DNA from: Ceratothoa steindachneri
Taxonomy: Eukaryota; Arthropoda; Malacostraca; Isopoda; Cymothoidae
NCBI GenBank assembly: GCA_963969495.1
Contig: OZ018324.1
Location: 51,268,861-51,332,860 of the forward strand
Direction of reading: 5' to 3'
DNA length: 64,000 bases
Position 1 is the first letter of the stretch, and each line of letters begins with the position of its first letter. A program made the position numbers and the translations under genes. Shown here one piece after another: positions 53,594 through 64,000 of the stretch. Under the pieces are notes generated by a model. It ran no database searches, was not told the origin of the DNA, and saw only the letters and a program-made list of their open reading frames with translations.

Positions 53594-53629
53594 CGCATTA
53601 TAAATAACTATTATTATTATATTATTATT
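53594..53629 (+). repeat. L2 3' tail: GCGC motif and (ATT)n
   Basis: 'gcgcattataaataactatt' then repeated 'att' units ends the L2 element about 60 bases after its stop. L2/CR1 LINEs end in short microsatellite tails like this, which fixes the 3' boundary near 53630. Confidence 0.85.
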
Positions 53630-53634
53630 GTTTA

Positions 53635-55645
53635 CTATGGCAACTACAGTGATGAATGTGAATTTCTTCCTCAACGTCTTCGGGAGCTTCTGAATTCTCT
53701 AAATTTTCGAATATTTAATCCGTTACGAAATCTTCATTCGAGATGGACAAAATACTTTGTTGAATCGTTTGAGATTAATGACGACCTCCCGAGAGAGATA
53801 TAATTTCATTATCTTTAATTGCTTCCCGAGCTTTCTAAATAGATTGTTTTTACTTCACGTTTTCTTTTATTTGTTTTGTTCGACCTATATGCAGTTTGAG
53901 GCTCATCTAAATAGTTGCCTGACATTCTTTCTCTTCCCCTTTGCGCGAAGGGATGATAGGTGTTCTGAAATATAAGCAATCGCATTATAATGTTGTAATT
54001 GTTCATTCTGTTGGATTATATATGAGCAAATTATCGATTTTTTTCGCGTCACGCATTTAATGGATAGCCTACATGACTAATACTAAACCCAAACAAAAAG
54101 ATGAGGGGAGGCGGTAGGGCCTTTATGCTAAGAACAATTTGTTGCCATTAACCGACTCTCTCGCCAATTTAGCATTATTACCCATTGAGTCATTGCGAAC
54201 GAATGAATCCTTTATAAATAATGAAAGGGCCTGCATTCCGATGTCTCCGAAGTATTTCAAAGGAGGCTTTTAAAGAAAGTGGTGTAGCTGTAGAGATGAA
54301 AATATGTGGAGGTTAGGACGTCAGAAGAGTAAGGAAATTACCGGAGGCAAAATAGATTCTAAGGACACGCAATTCTTGCGCGAATCTTTTCCTCTGAGGT
54401 GTTGATAAATGAAGTTAAGACCACCCAAGTGGGAGTAGTGTAATGAAAGAAGACACAATAGAAGTAAAACAATGAAGATCTTGAGTAATGATTTGTAAAA
54501 GCTTACAAGCAATCAAGAACAAGAGGGTACGAACACATCTTTACATTAAAGCGCTTATATCCCTCTCTCCCTCACTCATAGAATAGCGAGCGCTTCGCGT
54601 AGCAGGCCTCCCATTATGTGAAGTCAGATCCTGCTTTTGCAACATTTGCCCACATTAATCTGTATTGCTTTTCTTTTTCTTTAGCTCGTTTTTGTTTACT
54701 GAAGTGAAAATAAATTCGTTGATCATGTCTGTTTCTTCTCTTTCCTAAATTAAATACAAAGGACAAACGCGACTCCTCGTTCAAACAACCTCCGTCCGTC
54801 TAAGTGAATTCGCTCTGCTGCATAACCTAATTAGGCTGTCTTTTAGCCTCTAAATCCCCTACTGAGATTTGCAGTTTCCGAGGAATTTTCTCACAAAGAG
54901 TCGTGTACAAACGCTACAGGGTGTCGCATAAGTCGTCTCGCATCCGTGCCCAATAATATGTGACGGGTGACTACTAAAGCAGGGTTTTGGGCAAAGACAA
55001 TCACTTCCCCTCACGCTCACTCATTTGCTCTTAGTTCTATCCCGCGCGCGCAGTAAGTGAAGGCTGCAACAGCGCAGCCTGCGGGTTCACTCTTATTCCT
55101 CACAGAACTCCAATTAAGAGAAAAATAAATTCGATTCTTTTGTCTGTTCAAGAGCGGTACTTTGTAATTAATTACTCGATTCATGAAGTCGAAATATATG
55201 CTTTTAAGTTCATCTTTCTTTACAAAGTGAAATTGATTGTCAACTCTCGATGATAAAGAATCACTCAATTTATGAGTAAAATTGAAAAATTCTTTTCTGG
55301 AGAGACAATGTTTCCGGCTGCGGTTTAAAAATTTGACTTATGAATTAAATTTTTATTCATTTTATTAAGCTTTCGGAGCGATATGTGGTTACTACTATTA
55401 CAAGTAGGCAAACATTAAGTGTACATAAGTTTACATTAAGAGCATAAATATTTAGTGCAGTGGAAATTGGTTACTGCAATTTTCACAGTAATTTACTGTC
55501 AGCTAAGCAATTAGTAACGCTGCATTTTATTTTACAGCAACAATACATGCTAACATAAGAATACATTATATTATTTGATTGTCAAAGGCCTAAGGCCCTG
55601 CATTTCCTTCAATAATTAATTAATCATTTTCTCTCTCACCTTATA

Positions 55646-55650
<5 letters not shown>
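53635..55650. other. Unassigned AT-rich sequence
   Basis: No gene, repeat array or inverted repeat recognised in this 2-kb stretch. Confidence 0.5.

Positions 55651-55679
<29 letters not shown>
55651..55679. repeat. (TA)n microsatellite, left flank of the Penelope-like element
   Basis: About 29 bases of TA running directly into the element end. Confidence 0.97.
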
Positions 55680-55682
<3 letters not shown>

Positions 55683-57423
55683 GAATTAAACCACATTCTC
55701 CGAAGACAATTTAATTCAGAACAGTTTCGGTGTATCTCACACCCTTTTTCAACTGACACTGGATAGAAATATTTGAAAATGCTTAACTACATAACACAGA
55801 GTCAGGTCGTGAAAGATCCACTCTTTTTTTCCCCAATCTCCTTACGCCCAATCATTTCCAATATTAATTCTCCCACTTATAAACTCTCCAAATGGCTCGC
55901 CAAGCATTTATCTCCAGCAGTTGGAAGAATCTCATCTGCACACATCATGAACACTCAGGATTTCGTTGATCGCCTCAACCATCTACAATTACCGGATGGA
56001 AAACTTGTGAGCTTTGATGTAAACTCTTTGTTTACTAAAGTTCCGGTTGACCAAACCATGGGCCTTCTGCGGGAAATCATGCCTAGACTTAATTTGGATC
56101 TTCCCATTTCTACGAGCAAGTTTATAGATCTAGTTGAATTATATGTCTCTCTGACAATGTGTTTCGATTAAATAATGAGTTTTATAGAAAAATATTTTGC
56201 CTTAGCATGGGAAATAGTTTATCTCCGATATTAGCATGTCTCTTCATGGAATATTTTGAGACTGAACTCCTTCCCACAATTTCTCCCCCTAACTTTTTAT
56301 GGTTAAGGTACATTGACGATGTATTTTCTGTATGGCCTAATGGCCATGATTTTGATAACTTTTTTAATAATTTGAATAATTTGCATGTCTCCATCAAATT
56401 TAAATATGAATGGGAATATGATAATAGATTACCCTTTTTAGATGTCCTCATTAATAAAGATCACCATGAATTAAAACTTGACGTTTATAGAAAACCAACC
56501 CACTCGAATGCCTATATACATTATTTTTCGTTTCACGATAATACTGTTAAAAAATCGGTAATTTCTAACCTTTTCCTTAGAGCATATAAAATATGTCATC
56601 CTTCCTATTTAGATGAGGAAATTGTCATTATCGGGACCATTTTTTCTAATTTGTATTACCCCGATTGGTTCATATCGTCTGCCCATTTTGCAGCTAGGAA
56701 AACATTCTATGGCAATAAAACTTCCCGCAAAAATGACTTCAAAAAATGTATAACATTGCCATTTAATAATAAATTAAATAGTTTAAAGGACATATTTGGA
56801 AAAGCGGGTATTAATCTAGCCTTCAAATATAATAATTCCTTAAACCAATTGATGATGGCCAGGAAACCCAAAGAACATCATAACATAGGAGTATATGCAA
56901 TACCATGCAACGATTGCCACAAAGTTTACATAGGGGAAACGGGGAGAAATCTAGACAAGAGATTGTATGAACACAAGAGAGATATTAGAGTGGGCAGTCA
57001 AAGCAGTGGAATATATTATCATGTTAGAGATTTGAATCATTCGATCGATTTCAATGGAAGTAAAATGGTATTTAAATCGGCTAACTATGTTAAGAGAAGA
57101 ATCGTAGAATCGAGCTTGATATCGTCAGTTCCTAATTTAAATCTATCTGAGGGTCAATTTTCTTTTAATCCTGTAATACGAAAGGAAATAAACAAAATAG
57201 CGAAATGTCAGCCCTTCAATATGTTTAGGCTTACCCCCCCCCCCTGACTAGCCACAAGTAGGGGATTGGGGGAAAAAGAGGGGATCTTTCACGACCTGAC
57301 TCTGTGTTATGTAGTTAAGCATTTTCAAATATTTCTATCCAGTGTCAGTTGAAAAAGGGTGTGAGATACACCGAAACTGTTCTGAATTAAATTGTCTTCG
57401 GAGAATGTGGTTTAATTTCTCAT
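55678..57423 (+). mobile_element. Penelope-like element with inverted terminal copies
   Basis: The ends 55678-55842 and 57264-57423 are inverted copies of each other, nearly exact over about 145 bases. They include 'cacattctccgaagacaatt' and 'ggtgtatctcacaccctttt'. Between them is a reverse transcriptase fused to a GIY-YIG endonuclease, the defining pair of EN(+) Penelope-like elements. Inverted partial terminal copies are known for this class. (TA)n lies directly at the left and 30 bases beyond the right end. The RT N-terminus is missing, so the 5' end is truncated and capped by the inverted copy of the 3' end. Confidence 0.9.
55773..57247 (+). pseudogene. Penelope-like RT/GIY-YIG protein, truncated and frameshifted
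   Basis: The first frame (55773-56171) reads LRPIISNINSPTYKLSKWLAKHLSP, then LVSFDVNSLFTKVPVD, which carries the first catalytic Asp (FDV). After a shift near 56160, the second frame (56159-57247) gives SMGNSLSPILA (residues 16-26) and RYIDDVFSVW (YIDD at residues 51-54). LPFLDVLI follows. The GIY-YIG nuclease has GVY at 244-246, YIG at 257-259, Arg 263 and EH at 271-272, after CNDCHK, a small Cys/His motif typical of this family. Its first 20 residues are translated terminal repeat. About 480 codons remain against the usual 700-800; the RT fingers are missing. All visible catalytic motifs are intact, so it is young apart from truncation and one shift. Confidence 0.92.
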
Positions 57424-57451
57424 CTTTTCTTGCGATATTGCATAAATTTTC

Positions 57452-57452
<1 letters not shown>

Positions 57453-57513
<61 letters not shown>

Positions 57514-57515
57514 TA

Positions 57516-57607
<92 letters not shown>

Positions 57608-57619
57608 TAAATATATATT
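57453..57619. repeat. (TA)n microsatellite, right flank of the Penelope-like element
   Basis: About 165 bases of TA with small interruptions ('aaatatatatta' near 57510, 'aaatataa' near 57603). Confidence 0.97.
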
Positions 57620-57629
57620 GAGAATAATT

Positions 57630-58155
57630 ATTGCAGTAAGGCAATTAATTATGCGGTTGAAAGGCTATTTTTGGCAAACACAGTCTTCATCAAAGCCCTC
57701 GGAAGGAACTCTTCTCACATACACGAGAAGGTAACACTTAAAATAAGTGTTCTCTCAGATAGCCAAAAAAACTATCTTTCGATTGGCCTTTTCAAATATC
57801 ACCCCTGCTTATCGAAGAAAATGGAAAATTTGTTTTACTCCATTTTCGCCACACCTTATAAATTAAGAAAAAATGTTGCAGTAACACGATTAATTATGCA
57901 GTTAAAGGCTATTTTGGCAAACACAGTCTTCTTCAAAGCCCTTGGAAGGAACTCTTCTTCACGTACACGAGAAAAACACTTAAAATAAGCGTCCTCTCAG
58001 ATAGCCAAAAAACTATCTTTCGATTGGCCTTTTCAAATGTCACCCCTGCTTATCGAAGAGAATGGAAATTTGTTTTACTTCATTTTCGCCACACCTTATA
58101 AATTAAGAAAAATTATTATGTAAGTTAACCGCATAATTAATTGCGTCACTGCAAT
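57630..58155. mobile_element. MITE-like element with an internal tandem duplication
   Basis: The ends are inverted copies: 'attgcagtaaggcaattaat' onward at 57630-57660 and its near reverse complement at 58127-58155. The body consists of two direct units of about 245 bases (57631-57875, 57876-58120). The second starts with another copy of the terminal sequence ('ttgcagtaacacgattaatt'). Both units contain 'ttcgattggccttttcaaat' and 'cacaccttataaattaagaa'. No transposase is encoded and no clear target duplication is visible. Internal open frames are by-products. Confidence 0.8.
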
Positions 58156-58162
58156 GATTTTT

Positions 58163-58886
58163 CAGGGCTGCGAACTGAAATGAATATCGATTCGAGTTTC
58201 AATTTGAGTTTGGCATTTTCAAAAAATATCAATTCGGATTTCGATTCGAGTTCTCTAGATTTTGTTTCAATTCAAATTTTTCAGCTTTTCGATTTTTTAA
58301 TATGAATTTGGATTGAAATTCGATTTAAATTCGAGTTCAGCCTGCAATTCAAATGCTTAAATCGATTATTTCAGAGCTCTATGTTTTTTTCTCGTAAAAT
58401 ATAATTTATGACAAAGTAACTTATAAAACCTTTCCCCCTCTTATTAAACATTTTCCTTGAGTTAAGGTAAATGATTTATTTACTGTATTATTTCTTGCCC
58501 ACCTTTCTATTGAAATTAATGGTTAAATTATTTGCAATGGTAGGTGAGAAGAAAGGTTTAGATTTAGGTCAATCTGTGATTGGCAAAACAAGATTAGGAG
58601 TATGATTAGAACGAAAGATGAAATTATACATTTACCTAGTATTCACATGTTAAACCATTGTTATTTCTTGGAATTCCTAAATTATTTTATTAATGATGCT
58701 CGACGTTTTCGCTTCAAACTTAAAAATCGATTCAAGTTCGAAATCGAGTTTGTTTTTTTATTCTTTTCGGTTCGGGTTTAAATTTCGATTAGTTTTAAAA
58801 AAAAAATTCAGTTCGATTTTATTTTTCGATTCGAGTTTGAAAATATATAGATTTTAATTGTTTATCGATTCGAATTCCCAGCACTG
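58163..58886. mobile_element. hAT-like MITE with CAGGGCTG-type ends
   Basis: Starts 'cagggctgcgaactg' and ends, in reverse complement, 'cagtgctgggaattcg'. Both subterminal regions are dense in 'cgattcgagtt'-type phrases in opposite orientations (58170-58350, 58720-58880). CAGGGCTG-type ends with such A/T-rich subterminal repeats are common in hAT MITEs. The flanking 8-mers do not match. It begins within ten bases of the previous element. Confidence 0.7.

Positions 58887-58891
<5 letters not shown>

Positions 58892-58967
<76 letters not shown>
58892..58967. repeat. (TA)n microsatellite
   Basis: About 76 bases of TA at the right border of the hAT-like MITE, upstream of SINE copy B. Confidence 0.98.
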
Positions 58968-58973
<6 letters not shown>

Positions 58974-59023
58974 GTACAAGAAGAGAAATTGGATGCGAAT
59001 GAGCAACAAGACAAGAAACAGGA

Positions 59024-59311
59024 GTTTTTTACAGGTAAGAGAAAGGGACAATAAAAGAAGACTAGAATCAAAGAGAGCAGAGGGCGGCACCAAGAAGACA
59101 GAGATAACGCCAGGAAAAAAAAGTTTGAAATTCCTAGCCGGGACTCGAACCTTTGTCTGCTGATTGCCGATCAGATGCTTTACCGCTAAGCTACCAGGCA
59201 CAGTAACTCTACTTCGCCCAAAGCGTTACCCCAGCAAACCCAGTATCTCTCTAAGCTAGGAACCTTCAAGGACTTTTTATACCATATCTTCTTACCCGCT
59301 CACAATTTAAT
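59024..59311 (-). repeat. tRNA-derived SINE-like repeat, copy B
   Basis: On the minus strand 59203-59134 gives a better-preserved tRNA-like segment than copy A: an A box in 'tggtagcttagcggtaaagc' and a canonical B box in 'ggttcgagtcc'. The cloverleaf looks partly possible, but an RNA fold was not computed. The upstream side (59204-59311) matches copy A over 'gcgttacc', 'aacccagt', 'gctaggaacct', 'accatatc' and 'cacaattta'. Confidence 0.8.
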
Positions 59312-59368
59312 AAAAAATCCTTGGAGATTTCTAGCTTAGAGAGATACTGGGTTTGATGGGGTAACGCT
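59312..59368 (+). repeat. Inverted fragment of the SINE-like repeat
   Basis: This is the near reverse complement of 59222-59279, including 'tagcttagagagatactggg'. Together they form a stem of about 57 bases with a 32-base loop. It ends exactly where the transposase frame starts. Confidence 0.9.
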
Positions 59369-59371
59369 CTG

Positions 59372-60343
59372 ATGCACAGACTTGTGCCTGTGCATCAAAC
59401 ATTTGCAGACATACATAGGAGACTGCATGAAACTGGATCATTCCGCGTTGCAAGACCTGATGCAGGCCACCCTAAAAGTGTAAGAGACCCTGAGATGAAG
59501 GACGACATACTTCAACATTTTAATAATGATCAAACAACAAGCAAACACGATGCAGCAAATGTTTTTCCTGCAAGTCACAGTACAGTGTGGCCCGTGCTGC
59601 ACGACAACCTTCAACATTCATTTCACATTCAGCGTGTTCAAAGCTTAAATGCTGACGATTTTCCGCGGGGTCTTAAATTTGCCACGTGATTTTTACAACA
59701 AGGACAGGAACCCGATTTTGCATCAAAAGATCTTTTCACGGATGAAGCAACATTCACGCGAGAGAGAATATTCAACACGCATAATCTGCATTTGTGGTCC
59801 CACATCAATCCACATGGTACACGGGGAAACAGTCACCAACATAGATTCTCCGTAATTGTGTGGGCGGGCATTATTGACAAGTATCTCATCGGCCTCTACA
59901 TCCTGCCAGAAAGACTCACTGGACGCAATTATTGTGCGTTTCTTGATGAAGTACTAGCCCGGTTGCTAGAAGATGTTTCCCTGGAGATTCGCAGAGGAAT
60001 GTGCTTCCAACAACATGGTGTACCGGCACACTTTACAATTGCTGTTAGGAAGTTATTGGATGATCGGTATCCAAACCGCTGGATTGGTCGTGGCGGACCA
60101 ATCTCTTGGTCACCCAGGTCTCCTGACATGGCACCTATAGACTTCTACCTTTAGGGACACCTAAAGAGTTTAGTGTACGAAACACCAGTTCCGTCGGAAG
60201 AAGAACTTATCGGCAGGATTATTGATGCCTGTGCAAGGATTGATGAAACTCCTGGTGTCTTCGCACGAGTTCAGCAATCATTCCGCTGGCGCCTCCACGC
60301 ATGCATCGCAGCAGATTGGCGGAATTTCGAACACCTATTGTGA
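59372..60343 (+). pseudogene. DUF4817-type (Tc3-like) transposase, N-terminally cut
   Basis: One frame of 324 codons, broken only by TGA at 59687-59689 and TAG at 60152-60154. Both replace a Trp expected in the family (TWFLQQ-like and FFLWGHLK-like positions). It reads VHQTFADIHRRLHETGSF, SHSTVWPVL, FTDEATFTRERIFNTHNLH (first Asp 59741-59743), WAGIIDKYLIGLYILPERLTG, FQQHGVPAHF, RWIGRGGPISW, SPDMAPIDF and ETPGVFARVQQS, to a stop at 60341-60343. The second catalytic Asp, expected in FQHDGAPPHF, is His (60014-60016). This transposase family is abundant in arthropods. The start of the N-terminal DNA-binding domain is missing, because the SINE-derived inverted fragment abuts it. Confidence 0.9.
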
Positions 60344-60546
60344 CTTCTAACCTAACTTCAAACTGTGTATTCCTAACAGTAAACTTATTCTGAATTTAAT
60401 TTTTCGTTACCCGACGACACGCTCTCACTTATAAGTCTTAGTAACTTTTAAACTAAACAGTTTTGGATACTCCTCCATAGAGTAAATTATGCTTATTTAA
60501 CCTGAAGGAACCTTAGGTTAAAGTTTGTTCAAAGAATTCTGAAACA

Positions 60547-62167
<1,621 letters not shown>

Positions 62168-62176
62168 ATAATATAT

Positions 62177-62264
<88 letters not shown>
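62168..62264. repeat. (TA)n microsatellite
   Basis: About 97 bases of TA with one 'aa' interruption near 62188. Confidence 0.98.
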
Positions 62265-62269
<5 letters not shown>

Positions 62270-62839
62270 TCCTGTGTCACGTTTTTAAGTCGTTAAAAGG
62301 TTTTTATTTAAAGGCTTTTCAGATTGTAGTTCTGGATATCAATGAAACAATAATATTCTTGCTTAATTATTTTCAAATTTAGATACACGATCCCGGTGAA
62401 TATTTAAAGTTAATTACTTTGTGATTATTGTGACTGTGCATCACTAGTTTTCCCAAGCGGAATATTATGTCTGTTCTTTCGGCCCCGTACACTCTGCCAT
62501 TTGAAAGATTCAGAGAAATTGTATCTGTTCGGTTTTGTTTAGCGTACCTAAAGGTATGCGTCAAGGCTGGTTCGCCTCAATCACAGAATTTGCATCGTAC
62601 GAATTATGTGTGTTTACTACTGGGTCACGTAAAACCCATTGGCACTTCCGTCAGTGCTTATAAGTGTGTGAAGTGAAACACAGTTAATTCAGGTTCGACA
62701 AACACGCTGCATCCTCTTGTTGTGTGTGCGTTATTTTTTTGTTAGTGCGAACAGGTGAGACATCGTGTTTTCGTCAGAAATTTTTAAGGCACAAGGAGAA
62801 TCTCTGGGTATACCTGAGAAGTAACTAATGTCCTATATC
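62265..62839. other. Region upstream of gag; possible LTR/leader
   Basis: By position this should hold the 5' LTR and leader of the Gypsy element at 62.8 kb. I could not define LTR ends or a tRNA primer-binding site, and the partner LTR lies outside the window. Confidence 0.35.
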
Positions 62840-64000
62840 CAGGAATAAGAGATGAAAGAAAAGAAAGGGAAAAAATGAGAGAAGGAGCGAGAAGAAAGAA
62901 GAGAAGGAGAGAGAAGAAAGAAGAACAGAGAAGAAGAGAGAAGAAAAAATAGAAAGAGAAGAACGGGAAGAAAGGGAGAGAATTCGTTTGCACGAATTAG
63001 AGATTACAAGGACGAAAAACTAAACCCTATCCATCACTTCGGGGACCGGAATCCAGCAACCAGCATCTGTCAAACTGCCTGTCCTCAAAGAAGGGGAAGA
63101 CTTCGCTCAATATTTAACCCACTTTGAGAACATCTTCGAAGTAAATCATTGGGACATGCAATCAGACGACGAAGCTAAATTATTGCCTCTACTGAACACC
63201 AACCTGAGAGATATTCCTCGTTGAAGGCCGAGCTACTTTCCGCCTATAATATGAATCCAGATTTTTACCGTGCGAAGTTTAGGCAGTGCGGAATTCAGCC
63301 CAATCAAACCTTCAGACAGTTTGGGTACACATTGCAACGGCACCTTAATTTATGGCTTGACGCATCAAAAGTGCCCCATGACTACGATGCCATGAACGAT
63401 TTTATTCTTAAGGACCAACTTTTGGCATCACTCCCATCAGAAATCAGATCGCTCGTCAAGGACAGAAGATGCATTAGTGTTAAAGATGCATAGAAGAGGC
63501 TGACGTCTTTGCAGCAAGCCACAATTGCTACCCCAAAGGAGATAACAAAGTGGAACCATCTTCTGCCAAATCGAAGGTAAATAGTCTTAAATTCTGGCCT
63601 CACAACAAAGAAAATTTTTTCAAGATGACAGGCTATTCCAAGCAGATGCCTGTGAGAACACCTGTCAAACGAGAAATCCAACCTTTTTCCTCTAATCTCC
63701 TTCACCAGCGTTCCCCAGGAGGACTATTGTGTTATTCCTGCGGAATCGAGGGTCATGTGAGAACAAATTGCCCTCAAAATTCTCACTTGAGGAATAACTA
63801 TTTTCACCAGGTGCACCAGGTGAGTGCCACCCCTTCTCAGACCGTGTCTCAACCAGAAACTCCTCTCTCTTCGAACGAACCAGGTCCCGCCGGCCACCAG
63901 GTAAACATTTTGTTCAACAAAAGTAACCCTGGAAACCTTCATTACGAGACTGGTACGGTGAACGGCTGCAGGATCTCCACTCTAGTCCGAGATACCAGTT
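62840..64000 (+). pseudogene. Ty3/Gypsy gag and start of protease, runs off the window
   Basis: Gag builds the particle and binds RNA. The N-terminal part is a highly charged Arg/Glu/Lys stretch (62846-63020), probably coiled coil. Next, in another frame, is KLPVLKEGEDFAQYLTHFENIF (63072-63137). After a shift near 63220, FYRAKFRQCGIQPNQTFRQF and ILKDQLLASLPSEIRSLVKD form a SCAN-like capsid segment. An in-frame TAG lies at 63491-63493. After another shift comes the zinc knuckle CYSCGIEGHVRTNC (63730-63771, C-x2-C-x4-H-x4-C). The protease begins with NGCRISTLVRDTS at the very end; DTS/DTG is the aspartic active site. At least two shifts and one stop indicate a dead copy. It is a different lineage from the Gypsy at 13 kb, which has the CWYH gag end and no CCHC knuckle. 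Confidence 0.87.

Overview
The window looks like repeat-rich, gene-poor nuclear DNA from an invertebrate animal. I found no host gene, rRNA, functional tRNA, operon or CRISPR array that I can support. Nearly all recognisable coding sequence comes from transposable elements, and almost all of it is broken by stops and frameshifts. The mixture of elements is typical of invertebrates: mariner and maT-type transposons, a DUF4817-type Tc3-like transposase, L2, CR1, RTE and I-group LINEs, Ty3/Gypsy elements and a Penelope-like element. Nine long (TA)n arrays also occur. The DUF4817-type transposase and the C-terminal zinc-knuckle style of the I-group LINE lean towards an arthropod (perhaps a crustacean), but this is weak evidence and a mollusc cannot be excluded.

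Layout. 1-9.9 kb: a decayed mariner (1.9-2.85 kb), two degenerate minisatellites (4.4-4.9 and 5.7-6.7 kb) and unassigned sequence. 9.9-11.9 kb: CR1- and L2-type LINE fragments on the minus strand. 12.1-21.2 kb: a decayed Ty3/Gypsy element, with gag end/protease at 13.1-13.8, reverse transcriptase at 15.4-15.9 and integrase at 16.1-17.2 kb. It is flanked by a pair of diverged direct repeats that may be its LTRs and is split by a nearly intact mariner (14.2-15.4 kb). 21.4-23.8 kb: RTE, L2 and CR1/Jockey-type LINE debris. 25.0-26.2 kb: a large inverted repeat. 26.4-27.6 kb: a short-period satellite. 27.8-35.4 kb: a decayed but nearly full-length I-group LINE whose 5' end holds two almost identical 728-bp units.

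37.8-39.3 kb: RTE and maT fragments on the minus strand. 40.3-41.2 kb: a non-autonomous DNA transposon with long terminal inverted repeats and an 8-bp target duplication. 42-44.4 kb: (TA)n arrays, a tRNA-derived SINE-like repeat, a ~275-bp tandem repeat and RTE debris. 46-47.7 kb: a T-rich minisatellite. 48.2-49 kb: a tandem repeat invaded by a hAT-like MITE. 52.0-53.6 kb: an L2 LINE 3' half with its tail. 55.7-57.4 kb: a Penelope-like element with GIY-YIG endonuclease, bounded by inverted terminal copies and (TA)n. 57.6-58.9 kb: two MITE-like elements. 59.0-60.3 kb: a second SINE copy joined to a DUF4817-type transposase pseudogene. 62.8-64 kb: the start of a second Ty3/Gypsy element (gag, zinc knuckle, first residues of protease) that runs off the window.

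The genes do not work together as a pathway. What can be read is the order of nesting: Gypsy older than mariner, minisatellite older than hAT MITE, transposase older than or cut by the SINE. The most unusual items are the near-identical 728-bp doublet in front of a decayed LINE, the 40.3-kb transposon of unclear superfamily, the dimeric MITE at 57.6 kb and the tRNA-like repeat with a conserved upstream segment. All family calls rest on reading protein motifs by eye; no database search was possible.
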